Of a stretch of 64,000 bases of DNA, positions 39,301 through 50,285 are shown piece by piece. This DNA is from Ascaris suum (lineage: Eukaryota > Nematoda > Chromadorea > Rhabditida > Ascarididae). Location: the NCBI GenBank assembly GCA_013433145.1, contig CM024175.1, positions 10,772,516 through 10,836,515 of the forward strand, written 5' to 3'. Position 1 is the stretch's first letter. Every line of letters begins with the position of its first letter. The notes under the pieces are model-generated. The model searched no databases and was not told where the DNA came from. It saw only the letters and a program-made list of their open reading frames with translations. Made by a program: the position numbers and the translations under genes.

Positions 39301-41570
39301 GCCATTCGGCCAATGCTATTTTAGTAGCCAATGTCTGGAAGAGTGATGCTTCCAGAAAGCGTATCTTGAACCGCGCAGTTGATTTTGAATTAATAAATTG
39401 CTCTTTTTTTTTCGAATATTTTGGAAGTGACCTGAATGGTGAAAGGCCTTTCATTTCTTGTCGGCGTTTTCATTGCCTGGAGGATATGTTCTCTGTTGTT
39501 TGAAGTATAGCATTCACTGGTCACTGGGTGGTCAGCAAGTATGCTCATTCCAGTGATTTATGCGTTCACCGATTTTTGTATACTCTGGATTCCAAATGTT
39601 GAGATTCATGCCGCAGTTATAGCATCTCAGATACCGAATTGAGTTAGGGCGTTAATTATGAAGACCTCATAGACTTCTAATTTAGTTTACCTTTATTTTT
39701 AATGGGTAATTGTTGTCTTACTTTCGGTGTTGTTTTTTCTTCCGGTTTATGCACGCGATGTGTGGCCTTAACCTCACAAGATTGGCGGCGATACCACTGG
39801 AACGTCATGTCGCGGACTAGGTGTCTTGAGGTTTGCCCGCTTTGGCACAGAATTGAAGCAGCTATGTCAGCCCGCTTTTCTTGATGACAGCCGTAAAAGT
39901 AGAGGATAGGTTTAGGCGATTGCGAATCGCCTTATGTTAGGGCATTACCGCCGAATAACAAACTCCACTTTGTTTTGAGGCATTAATCACCGATGGCTAT
40001 CTAATTTTCCACTGAGGTTAAAGCCGGGTAGGAAAAAATGTGTGGAAGATGGGGGAGGGAAGGGAAAGAAGAAAGTGATGAAAGTTTTTCGTTCGAGATT
40101 TCTCTTCTATCCGACGATGTTCCCACCTCTCATCTTCAGCTATTTTCTCAACGGTTTTCGAATATTGCGGGTTGATGAGGGTAATTGCGTGTCGTCAGCA
40201 CTCTTTAGTAACACTCTCACCGTGAATTGCAATTGCCATTGAAATTAGCAATGATATGAATCCGATGCCATCAATGGAGATGCAAATGAATTTTTATCCT
40301 CTAGATTTCATCGTTTTTTGCTCATTGCTCGTCTGTATTTCGTTGGTTTCCGGTTGCTTTAAACAGTTCTTCTCGCCTATCCTTCTTTCGTCGTAACAGA
40401 TGGCTGTAGGGTGGGTATTTTTTTTTTATTTATTTGATTGTTTTATTATCTGGCGATTTCTTTAGATTGTCTTTACGCACTTTTGCATGTTTATGTCTAG
40501 TAGATGTATTGTGACAGTGCTGTATCCGCACTTAATTAATTCTTTATGCCGTAGTTTTACGTCGGGAACTGCTTGAACTGCAGCTGAAAAGTTCGATAAA
40601 CTAGAGCTACGATAAATTGACTTCAAGTATTCAAGCCGATCCGTTGTCTTCTGTAAGAGTTGCAGTGGTTTTAAAAACGAAACAAATTCTCAAACGGTTT
40701 GCAAATAGTTGGATTATTTAACACTACTATAAGAGTAAAGTATCACAGTGGGGGAATATCAGTAGTGAAATCACTCTCAGAAACTGATTGCTGTAATGAG
40801 CGGAATTGTAAGTAGGTAGGCCATTAGGAAGTCGTATGGTATGCCATCCGACTAATTTTATTTTATTTATTTTCACATGTAATTACTCATATCGTCATTT
40901 TCTTTTCAGTGGTTACCTTCGTTACTGTTTATGTTGTTTAACGTTTCGTTTGTTTAAAGGAGTTTCATTTTTACTGAAGTAATCTGTGAAACACTTTGTA
41001 GATTGTTGGTGTGTCCGATGATCTGTTTGTCTTAGGTGCTTCCTGCCTCCTGATATTTGATCCATAACAGAGAAAGAGCTCGAAAAAAAAAAACAAATGT
41101 ACCATTTGAACGTATTGGCAATTGCTGGTAATTGTTCCAGTACCGAAATTCCTCATAGCAAGTTCTAGCAAGAGCTTGAAGAATTCGATGAGAGGTTGAA
41201 AACCAGAGATTGCTTCTGGCTGCCCCGTTAATGAAGTAGGTAAGCTATGGTTATATTTGGTTGCCCGGTTAACGAATTAAGCAAGCAGTGGTTATATTTG
41301 ATTACGCAGTTCACGAACTAATTAACCTCTGGTTACATTTAGTTGCCCGATTAGCGAAGAAGGCAACTAGTGGTTTTGTTTGGTTGCCCAGTTAACGAAA
41401 CGTGCAACTATTTTAGCGCGCGTTTGGTTAGTTGACAGGTTTGGCTGGTATGCTAATACCCGATGAACAACCAGGGCCATCGAATTCCTATCCGGAATGT
41501 AAAGTCAAATACACCCATAAGCATCATTTATTAATGAGTTGGTAAAGTTTGATGCCCAGTGCTTAATTCT

Positions 41571-41636
<66 letters not shown>

Positions 41637-44600
41637 TGGGTATGCGCTGTGCAAGCATACACGCATAGGTGGTCGTTGACGTTAGTTGATTCATATGCAA
41701 ATTATTGGGGCGTGTGCAAAGTGTGCGTGCAGCTAGTCCACACGTTTGCTCGCTCGCAAATTGATCTCGTCATCGATATGTTGCTTAGAGCTTATAGAAG
41801 CGATTAGAGGTCTCTTCGTTTCGTCTTCGAAAATGATGAGGTCTTAGCTTATTTTCTTGGAGCGATTTTGCTCGATTATCGCAGTAATATGAATTTTCCT
41901 ATGTGAAAGTGTTAAATTCAGCTGCAGTAAGTCATGCATATGTTTTGTTGCAGTATTTTTTTTCCTGTCCATTATTGATATTGTTGAATATTTTATTAGT
42001 TTTCTTGCTGAAGCAAATGATTTGCCTAGTGAAATGAGAAGATGATAGGTAATTTGTAGAGGTGAACATAAGTTTTACTGTTATGTAAATGAGTTAAATT
42101 TGCATTTTTTTTTTCAGAGTTCAGTGCCGATCAACAAAAAATGCAAATGGCTCTCATTGAAGCGGCAACAGCGGCCGCAAATAGCACACTTTGTGGCCTC
42201 ATAAGTATGTTTTCTTAGTTAATTACCTTTAAGGATAGAACAGCTTCTGTATTTTAAATATCGGGCATTTTACACATTCATCCACAGCACATCAAAGATT
42301 TACCACTGTGTGTCAGAGGAAAAGTCAATAGTTTTGACGTTCGGATAAAATTTGTTACTTTCGTCTGTTACTATAGCGAGTAGTGAATGGCTTGCCGAGC
42401 ACTACTTATGATAACATTGAAAGTTTTTCTGCCACTGTTGTACTTACTGCTTTTTAATTTTTTTTTTTTTTGCATTATTGATTAAGAAAGTGTTTGTTTA
42501 CTACATTGTTGGAAAGTTTTTCTATCCTCATTTTTAATCTTTTCACGCCAACCTTCGAGAACATCAAGAGCGGTAAATTTCAAATATTCTTATTCAGGTA
42601 TGTTGTCCTGGCATAGTTATAAGACCATCGCTGTAGGGATTACGATATTACGATGTCGAACAATGATGACTTCTTGATGTTCAGGCGATTGCTTGTTTCA
42701 CTGATAGTAATTGACCGTCTGCTAGCAGCAAACCGTGATATTGAGCTTAACGAGCTTTAAGTGGTTCATTTTGTTCAATGTGAAGAGGATTGTGCATTGC
42801 CTCAATTCGCTTACGATTGAATAAGAAAGCGTAATCGGTACCCTTATTGGTGTTTTGTTTCGATGTAATAAAGGTGATTTTAAAGAATATAATTTAATAA
42901 ATGTAGTTAAAAGTGATTCGAGTGGAAGTTTGTTTATAACATTGAGGTAAACTCAGAAAGTTACAGGTGAGAAAGCGGTTGGTGCGGAAAGGGAAAGGTC
43001 GAGTGTTGGTTCACTCAAGCAAGCTTCATCGATTATGCCATCCACATCGTCGAAGCAAACGGGTAGTACATTATTAGCACCAGTGATAATCAACGGTAAA
43101 GAAAGTACGCATAGTATAAAAGGGAAGACGGTTGGAAGCAGTGGACAACAAATGGATTCTAATTCAGATGGTTTATCGATGGGCATGTCGCTTCCGGCAG
43201 TGATGCCAGAGGTTCGTTCTTTGAAGTTATTGCTACTGACGAGAGATTGTTTTATAATTAATAACTTTTGCAGAAAAAGTTCCTAATCTCAGATCTTCGT
43301 TTCAAGTTGTCGTTTAAACTGCCATTTCAGTTTGTACTGTGGTTGAAAGGTTTTAGCATCTGATGTAGTGTCGCCAACGTTTTTAACCATCGGAAAAGGG
43401 AAGGGATGCAATTTCTTATCTAGAGCCGCAGATTAATATCATCGAATGGTGATGTTTATGCAGCAGTTCGTTTAAGAGTGTCAAAGACGAATTTCTTGGG
43501 TGTGAAGTTCAGCAAATCCGATAGATTTCCGCCACTTTAGTTGATCGATTAATTGAATGCTGATGTAATCATATCATCATATTTCGGGCATTATTGAAAT
43601 AGAGTGACGAAATTTTTTGAATAGCAGTGGTACACTTGTGATAAGTGGTTTTTGCGTGATGTTTTTATTGAAGTATTGTCTCAAGTGTTGAATTTTTCTC
43701 GGATTTAATGCATCCAATATGAGATCATCTCTTATATTTTGCATATAAGAATCATATATCGCTTATCAATAACGAGGAATATTGGAAATTAAATGAAGAT
43801 TATTGACATCGAAACATTCGTATCGCTTTTTTTTAATGTTATTGGTTTAGATGAATGGCACACAAACTGTTGGTGAACTATTGGATCCTTTAATGAGTGA
43901 AAGCAAATCGACATTCGGACAGAGGCTAGTGACCACAGATGATGAGGTTTTATTATCGTTTATATGTTTTGAGTGTCCTTCCTTTCGTTCAATGTGCAAT
44001 TTTTAAAGCTTATGAGCTTGTTGAAGATTGGTTTGAGAAATTATTATGGTCGTTGCTTGTTTTTCCGGAACTGTTATACCCAAAGAATCTCAATTTTTAA
44101 TTTCTGTATGCCTCTGATGATGAAACGAGATAACCGATCACGCGTCTCTTTGACACCATTCACTGGCAACAATGATTCACTTCGGTGTTGTTTTTTTCGA
44201 TGGGAGGGGGGAGGGTATTTGCAAATTTTTAGCACCGTAATAATGCCCGTTGATCTGTCTTATACTCAGGTTTTGCAAATCTAGAGAACATCACCTATTA
44301 TATTTCTTTAAAAGATTCTGGAATTCTCCAAGAAGGAAGTCTGTATCTATGCAAATTTATTTTCTACGTCTTCTGGATTTTCTGTTTCACTCAGGCTTAT
44401 TGTACAATGATGCACAAATTTCAGACAGTCAAAGGCGCAACGCAATCGATAACTCGTGAGGATAGGATCGACTTGGAGGAGTTGGAAAATTTCGCACAGA
44501 CGTTCAAAAAGCAACGCATAAAATTTGGTATCTAATATCTTATTTCACTTGTTATTATTTTATAGCAACGGAATTATGGGGAGGGACAAAGGAAATCATT

Positions 44601-47600
44601 GTGTAGATAGAGAGGGAAGATGGATGCTCGTTGTGTGGTCCAATGGAGTGATGTTAGCATAGGTGTTCGATGAGATGAATTTTAAATAGTGAAGCACATT
44701 CAGTATGTTTTTTTTTTTTGCTTTTCGACTTGCCTATAAGGAATTTATTTGCATCTCTTGTCGAGTTCAATAGTTAAATTAGCTCTGAAATAAAATGTTA
44801 GCTCTCTTTTTCTCAAACCAGTTTTGAAAAGTGAAATTCGTGAGACCATTTTATCGTCTGATTTTCATGACGAATATCATCCCTCTCGAATATCAACTCA
44901 TTTCGTGAAAAATTCTAAAGAGTATTGAATATTAAACTTGGCATGTCGATTACTCTATAATTTCGATTAGATAGCCAGAAGCGTCTGTAACTGATGATGA
45001 GGTCTTTTGCTAATAAGCCATGAACTTGAGCGTTATTTTTTGCATATAGTAGTAATATGTAAAGATATTGCTTAGGATTTACGCAAGGTGATGTTGGTAT
45101 GGCTCTCGGAAGACGCTATGGAACAGATTTCTCGCAAACGACGATTTCTCGATTCGAGGCGTTAAACCTCTCGTTTAAAAACATGTGCAAACTTCGACCA
45201 TTATTAAAAGAGTGGTTAGCAGATGCAGAGGCGGCTATAGCGAATGGGGCAAGTGCGAGCGATTTACTTGAAGCACAGAGGAACGATTCATCTATGACAC
45301 AGGTTGGTTTATTGTCATGAGATCACTTTATGTCCTATGGAGGTGTACTGTTATCTGATGGATATGATGGTCGATTGAAATCCCCTGCAAGGAGTAAGAT
45401 CTGCTTCATATCATAATCGGAGGTTTTAAGAGTTTTGGTGGGTTTTCGAATAGTGAACATGGATGATATATGCCATTGCATTATAATTCGGCTTTGTCGT
45501 TGGCTGCCCTATTGCCGTTCTCAGTAAAGAGTTTAGTGTCTATAAGTTCTTATATTTGCATAGAGTTTGCTCATAATCGCTTCCTTTATTGCATATTAGA
45601 AGATCTTCTTTTATTGCATAGTAGAAGTGGTACTTTGGCTGTCAATTACGTTGTATTGCGACGAGTTCATTTTCTTGCATTGGAATAGAGATTCTGAAGG
45701 CTGCAATTCAACTTACTAATGAGAGATTATGAAGGAAATAATCCCAGCACACTATGGGGAAAGGATTATCAGGTGCTTGTATTGATCGGTCTTATTCAAC
45801 TCGTTTCATGATTTTCTTGGTCGGTAACATGACTTTTCACCTCTAAACAGTGCAACATTTGCATTTTAATGTTTCGGTGAGTTGTCAGAGCGATGTGATG
45901 TGTATGCAAATTGAAGGTGTGTGCGATGATGTTAGTCGTAGAATATATGCATGTCGTCTAGTCAGTCCTACGTCGATGCTATCATCGTCTAGCAAATATC
46001 TACTTTGCCGCTCTTCCCTTCATCTATTTTGCTCCTCTATAAAAAATTAATCCGCTTCCATAACTTCGATTATAAATCCTGGAAACTTTGAGATGCCTAA
46101 GAATTTCCCCTTTTTGTTAGTTTCACTCATTTGACTCTAGTAGAAGAGTTTACTTGCGCTTCTTTCTTGCTTGTTGAAATGAAAATAGGATGTCCGATAT
46201 ACATTCTGTGCTCTTTTTTTTTTTCTTCTGAGGGACCCATTGCTTCTTATTTCATGTGCCGTATTTAAACCTATTTGCACTGAAATATTTTATGCTTGTA
46301 ATAATACCACCCGGCCCTACCCCTGCCCCCCCCCCCCCCACACCTTTCTAAGAAATTCGCATTTAAGAATGTTGAGAAAAATTTTTTGGAGCTTCCATTT
46401 TTGGTATTGCATTGAGATTCGAACGTTGGAAATGCTGATAGGTTTACTAATTTATGCAGATTTTATTGGCGACCCAACAGTGTTCAATATTTGATTACGC
46501 GTAATTAGCTTATTTGAATTTAAAGCATCGTTATTTGTTACTATGTATCCGTTGATGAATGCATCATCATTTAACAAGTTCAGTTAATTTATTTAGTTGA
46601 TTTCTTAGCGTTTGCCATTGTATTTTTGCACATTCGTAGTAATGTTTGTTGGAAATTATTTCAAGAAATTTGTGTTGAATGATATCATTTGTGCATTTTA
46701 TTCTTTATTGATTGATCTTTAGGAGAGTAATCGTTTCGAGAGGGATTTCTGTGTGCTGCAATTCATCGCGTTGAATATTTTTGTTAGGGAGGTAGAATGT
46801 CATGCTTTAATACAACTACTGGAAGTGATTGTGCTCTTCTGGCCTACTGGTAAGTTGGCTAATCAGTAGGTTTGATGGGGGAGAGGGGGAGGGGGAGATT
46901 CACTTGTTTGCTTCTGTGAACATCAATTTTTGCACGATTTTTTTCTCTATTGTTTGTCATCTCTGTTCTTGTCCCGTAGCGATTCTATTTGTACGCGTCA
47001 TTGGATGGGCGATGTCGGTCATCAATGGGGAGGAAAGGGATGGAGGAGGCGGAAGAGGCGAGGGAGATCGAAGATGAAGCTCCCTTCGTTGGTTTTTTTT
47101 TCGACAGCTTGAAAGGTTGCAAGTGCGCTTGTGGTTGCTTGGAATAAGCAGTGATATGAAATGGCAGCAATCCGCGTTGTGCAATAGTAAAGCATATTCG
47201 CATTCTGTGTTGGGCGGCCGCGTTTTTATCCTCCGTTCGCCGATTCTTATCCTTTTTTATGCTTTCAGTAGTCTGTGTTATTGTTGTGATTATTTTATAC
47301 TTCCACCAGTCATTTATTTCCTCCCTCCCCTGTAATATAACTAATTTTTTAAGTACCTCCTGCATGGTATAGTATGTGTAATGCATAATCCTAAGCTGGG
47401 CCATAATGCCTCGAGTGAATACGATGAGGGAATTTAACTGCCGGACATGAATAAACTTATGTTGTCGGATCGATGAGTGTATAGAAATAAGAGCGTTGGT
47501 TAAATTCTATAATCGTCCGCTAAAAAAAGAAGAAGAGGTTTTATTCTATACGAGTTGGAATTCGAAGAGCGTCCATTACTGCATTAATTGGCATCCGTAA

Positions 47601-47909
47601 TAGAACGCGGATATGTAATGATCTCAACGTTACTGATAATTCACTGAATTCTGTAGTAAAGCATTTACCTCATTTTAGGCAATATTTTTTGGTTTTCTTA
47701 TTGAGTTAAGAAGGTGACAATTTGCACCTCCCATACCTTGAACCGGTTGAGGTGTTCCCAAATTACCTGTCGAAATTCCTTGACGCTTGTTGAAGAAAGC
47801 TTCAGATTCATTGATCGTACCTTCTTATTATTTTAATTTTTTTATTGTTGTTATTTAATGGAGGGAATTGAAAATATGGGAGGTGAGTTTTTAAAATTCA
47901 GCTTTTAAA

Positions 47910-47971
<62 letters not shown>

Positions 47972-48963
47972 CTTGAAGGAGATGATGGAATGACTGCCTT
48001 TCGAATTTCTTTACGCTTAGCTATTAAATTTGTCTTATGGATATTTTTGTACCAATCTCCATAGCATATGAGCTGTGATATTCATCGGAAGAAAAGCGCT
48101 TTTATGGATGTTATTATGCTCAGTTAATAGTAAATATAAGGACGTAATATTCAAATTTTCTCATTTCTTTCCTTTGCATGCATAAATGATTAATTTATCG
48201 TATATATTAAATAATGCTGTCATTTTTAATAAATAATAGCGGCTATATGAATATCTCATTGGTGCTTCAAATGATCTCATTTCAAGAATTCATCGTGAAA
48301 TATGGAAAATTATGAATAATTTATGCAAATATTTTCTCCGTTCTATGTTCAAACAGACTAGAGAGATGAATTTTTCTTTTTGATAATATTTAAATATGCA
48401 TCGATTTTTGTGAAATTTTAGAGCGGTACACCGACAGGCATACAAGTTGCTGCAATGGTTAATTCAGCTACAGAGGGATCTCCATCACCGAATGGATCTT
48501 GCATAGGTACGCCAGGGATTCCACTAAGGAAGCGTCGTAAGAGAACGAATCTAGATGCTGCACAGCGTGCTGCTTTGGACGGTTACTTTCAATTGAATCC
48601 ACGCCCTGATCATGATAGGATGGCGCAGATCGCTGGAACTCTTGAACTAGATCGCGATGTAAGTTGTGCTTACGACAAATTAATAGTAGCTTAGAAGTAT
48701 GTAAGGCTCACGAACGGCAATCTTTATGGATTTTATTTTGTGAATTATAATGACCAAAATGTTATAGGTTTTATCAGTTGATGTTAGGAAATATTTTGCT
48801 TTGTAAATATGGTAACGTTCAGTTTGGGAGGGACAAGACATACATTTAGGTATCCATAATTTTCTTGATTCTTTGCTTATATCAACGAATTTTTTTTTGT
48901 TGCATTTTTGAGGTGGTTCGAGTATGGTTCTGCAATCGGCGTCAGAAGCTACGCAAAGAATAG
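25171..48963 (+). CDS. ceh-18: POU class II-type homeodomain transcription factor, ceh-18-like, 16 coding exons
   Basis: Exons read from the sequence: 25171-25231, 26651-26706, 30357-30486, 32651-32754, 33657-33762, 34640-34778, 35470-35799, 36504-36676, 37375-37482, 42118-42204, 42967-43211, 43851-43946, 44425-44527, 45076-45302, 48422-48658, 48913-48963. All junctions are GT/AG, all phases agree, and the total is 2,253 nt (750 residues plus TAG). The ATG is preceded by an in-frame TAA at 25147. The N-terminal 545 residues are Ser/Thr/Ala-rich, with a basic stretch in exon 4 ([11 protein letters not shown]) that could be a nuclear localisation signal. The POU-specific domain is at about 558-632 and the homeodomain at 691-750. 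POU proteins bind octamer DNA through both domains. C. elegans CEH-18 acts in gonadal sheath and epidermal cells and restrains oocyte maturation; the same role here is inference. The exon 6/7 junction is ambiguous: donor 34779 with acceptor AG at 35468-35469, or donor 34783 with AG at 35466-35467, a two-residue difference. Upstream non-coding or trans-spliced exons cannot be excluded. Confidence 0.88.
26334..26417. repeat. (AT)n microsatellite in intron 1 of the POU gene
   Basis: 84 bp of uninterrupted AT dinucleotides, 230 bp upstream of exon 2. Confidence 0.97.
26497..26607. repeat. 55-bp tandem duplication just upstream of exon 2
   Basis: Copies 26497-26551 and 26552-26607 share TTAATCAAAACCAT, CAGTATATA and TTATAGGTAGTAATTGTCTA with a few substitutions. 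The array ends 43 bp before exon 2, so it covers the likely branch region. Confidence 0.9.
27065..27110. repeat. (TTTTTA)n short tandem array in intron 2
   Basis: About seven ATTTTT hexamers in a row. Confidence 0.85.
28000..28760. other. GC-richer block in intron 2, probably a decayed mobile element
   Basis: The block contrasts sharply with the AT-rich intron around it. The minus strand keeps one frame open for about 70 codons (roughly 28360 down to 28150), including [17 protein letters not shown], without a recognisable domain. At 28690-28725 the halves TGAACGGG and CCCGTTCAGG form an inverted repeat. It is not consistent with an exon of the POU gene, whose phases already close without it. 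Confidence 0.35.
30511..30585. repeat. 25-bp unit in three tandem copies with a CCAAT motif
   Basis: Units at 30511, 30536 and 30561 each begin TATGGCCAATA (third copy GGCCAATACT) and continue TTAGG[A/T]CATTGCA. Each copy contains GGCCAAT, the core of an NF-Y/CCAAT box. The array starts 24 bp after the donor of exon 3. Confidence 0.92.
33257..33345. repeat. (TA)n microsatellite in intron 4
   Basis: About 89 bp of TA dinucleotides between exons 4 and 5 of the POU gene. Confidence 0.97.
38386..38481. repeat. (TTTA/TTTG)n tetranucleotide tract
   Basis: About 95 bp of TTTG and TTTA units mixed. It lies downstream, in minus-strand sense, of the LINE fragment at 38966-39290. Confidence 0.9.
38966..39290 (-). 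pseudogene. LINE reverse transcriptase C-terminal fragment
   Basis: On - the frame has [18 protein letters not shown] followed by [12 protein letters not shown] and MMMQELI. This order resembles the region after the RT catalytic core of CR1/RTE-like LINEs (V-Q-R-x-F-T-R-R-L ... Y-x-x-R-L-x-x-L-x-L-x-x-L-x-x-R-R). Upstream sequence is out of frame with stops. The match is by pattern only and the fragment is short. Confidence 0.35.
41218..41425. repeat. 41-bp tandem repeat, five diverged copies
   Basis: Units start at 41218, 41259, 41300, 41341 and 41382, each close to GGTTGCCCGGTTAACGAA followed by GCAA and then GTGGTTATATTT. The 41-bp period is exact for the first four steps although the sequences have diverged by about a fifth. 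Confidence 0.92.
41574..41635. repeat. (TA)n microsatellite in intron 9
   Basis: About 62 bp of TA dinucleotides. Confidence 0.97.
44425..44527 (+). CDS. ceh-18: Exon 13 of the POU gene: start of POU-specific domain
   Basis: The acceptor is ACAAATTTCAG and the donor follows AAATTTG. It encodes [14 protein letters not shown] and then [19 protein letters not shown]. This is the first helix and start of the second helix of a POU-specific domain, very close to the Oct-1/Oct-2 (class II) form DLEELEQFAxTFKxRRIKLG. It ends in phase 1 and joins exon 14 inside the conserved Gly of the G-F-T-Q-G-D-V-G motif. Confidence 0.93.
45076..45302 (+). CDS. ceh-18: Exon 14 of the POU gene: rest of POU-specific domain
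   Basis: The acceptor is ATTGCTTAG and the donor follows ATGACACAG. It encodes [16 protein letters not shown], then [18 protein letters not shown] and [18 protein letters not shown]. These are the hallmark residues of the POU-specific recognition helix ([14 protein letters not shown]) and of helix 4. The Gln and Thr that contact the ATGC half-site in Oct-1 are present. The exon then runs into an Ala/Ser-rich linker ([19 protein letters not shown]). Confidence 0.95.
45303..48421 (+). other. Intron 14 of the POU gene (3.1 kb)
   Basis: It separates the POU-specific and homeodomain exons. It holds octamers at 45554, 45857, 45904 and 48323, C- and G-rich tracts (46327-46340, 46872-46895) and a (TA)n tract at 47912-47968. 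A 139-codon minus-strand frame at 47404-46985 is basic and Ser-rich with no recognisable domain. Confidence 0.7.
47912..47968. repeat. (AT)n microsatellite in intron 14
   Basis: About 57 bp of AT dinucleotides. Confidence 0.97.
48422..48658 (+). CDS. ceh-18: Exon 15 of the POU gene: linker and homeodomain helices 1-2
   Basis: The acceptor is GAAATTTTAG and the donor is CGCGAT/GTAAGT. The first 35 codons are a Ser/Gly/Pro-rich linker. Then comes a basic arm ([10 protein letters not shown]) followed by helices 1 and 2 with [24 protein letters not shown] and LELDRD. The NPRPD turn and LELDRD resemble ceh-18 homeodomains more than vertebrate Oct proteins; this is from memory of the family and was not aligned. 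The POU-specific domain and the homeodomain are separated by about 58 residues. Confidence 0.92.
48913..48963 (+). CDS. ceh-18: Exon 16 of the POU gene: homeodomain recognition helix and stop
   Basis: The acceptor is CATTTTTGAG. It encodes [16 protein letters not shown] and then [12 protein letters not shown] is the diagnostic POU-homeodomain helix 3, with Cys at homeodomain position 50. The protein stops at the last residue of the 60-residue homeodomain, so there is no C-terminal tail. The exon is too short to appear as an open frame of ordinary length and was found by its motif and its phase match to exon 15. Confidence 0.93.
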   Translation: MVRVWFCNRRQKLRKE

Positions 48964-49217
48964 GAGATCAGCGCTGCTATGGAGACATTTCCGCTCGCTA
49001 CCTGCCTCAAATATTCTCGATCGGTGATACAGTGCTTTTCATCTTTATTGCTATGCATTTCTCTCTACTCATTTCTCTTTCGTCCTGCCATTATGGATTT
49101 CTCGTTGTTTTTTTTTTTTTGAATCGTTCATCTTTGCGAAATTTTTATTTAAGTAATGAATTGTTTGAATGTGATAATAAGACAGACATTAATTTGTATT
49201 GATAAGGTGAATTATTT

Positions 49218-49223
49218 AATAAA
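49218..49223 (+). terminator. Candidate polyadenylation signal of the POU gene
   Basis: AATAAA is the first consensus hexamer after the TAG, giving a 3' UTR of about 270 nt. Further A/T-rich candidates follow, so the actual site is uncertain. Confidence 0.4.
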
Positions 49224-49441
49224 ACCATTGGAAGGAAAAATTGGCCGATATTTGACGATATAAAGGAATGGTGTTTTTTTTTTTTCAATTGTAAATTATG
49301 AAAGGATTAAAATCATGCAAAATTGATTAAATAAAATAACATAAAAGTAACAAAGTTATTAGGGAGTAATTTCAAATGTGAGCGTAGAGATAATTTTCCT
49401 CATCGATTTATTCAAAGAATTTCATCTATTATGGGCATTTT

Positions 49442-49480
<39 letters not shown>

Positions 49481-50252
49481 TATGACAAATACATTAATCG
49501 ATAAGTTAATGTGTAGTTTTTTATTCATAGTTTTTTTTTCTTGCCTTCTCTTTCAAATTTCATATCCGGTGTATGGAATTGTTTCATATATATATATAAT
49601 TTTTTGATGCCTTATTCTTATATTTCATTTTCCATTGTATTTTATTGATTTATTGATGCATTTGTAATTTCATCTTCTTGTTGTTTTTTTCTTTTTTTTT
49701 TTTTTTGTTTTCTACGAGAAATATTTTTATTTGTTTATTCGTTTGTTTTTTTTTTTTTAATTGGATTTAATTCATATGTTGATCTATCCTTCTGATGATT
49801 ATTTATTATGTGATTATTGGGAATTATGATCAATTGTATGAATTTTTCGAGAGTCTATTATAATATAATTAGTCTTGAATAATGAAATATGATTAAGTGT
49901 TTTTTTTTAAATTGTGATATACTGCAATTGATGAAATCATAATACCCTCATAAGATTTTACAGCCGAATGTTGCAATTTATGGGCTACCCTTTTCTAGTT
50001 TATTCAATCTTTATTTTTTACTTCATCGAATTAAATCGAGAGATAGATTTATTAGCTTAAGGAAAAAAAAACTTTTTGAGAGAGGAAATACTGATTTTTT
50101 TTTTTTTTTTGATTAAGCGGGTTTACGCTTTTTTTTTTCTTTATCATATTCTCTATGGATATTTTCGTTCCGTAATGATATCTATTGATAATTTTTCTTG
50201 TTATTTATACGTTTATCATTTATGTATCATTGTGTTGAATTTTATTTTTTAT

Positions 50253-50285
<33 letters not shown>

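Larger units (their letters stand above)
37483..42117 (+). other. Intron 9 of the POU gene (4.6 kb)
   Basis: It contains a (TTTA/TTTG)n tract, a LINE fragment on the minus strand, a 41-bp tandem repeat and a (TA)n tract, all listed separately. The stretch 39540-41160 is moderately GC-rich with only short frames. None was recognised. Confidence 0.7.

Noticed and set aside
41218..41425. Regular repeats considered as a CRISPR-like array
   Set aside because: The whole 41-bp unit repeats without unique spacers, and the setting is a eukaryotic intron.
46985..47404. 139-codon minus-strand frame in intron 14 of the POU gene
   Set aside because: Starts with ATG but has low-complexity Lys/Ser content, no recognised domain and overlaps G-rich low-complexity DNA. 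Kept only as a note in the intron entry.
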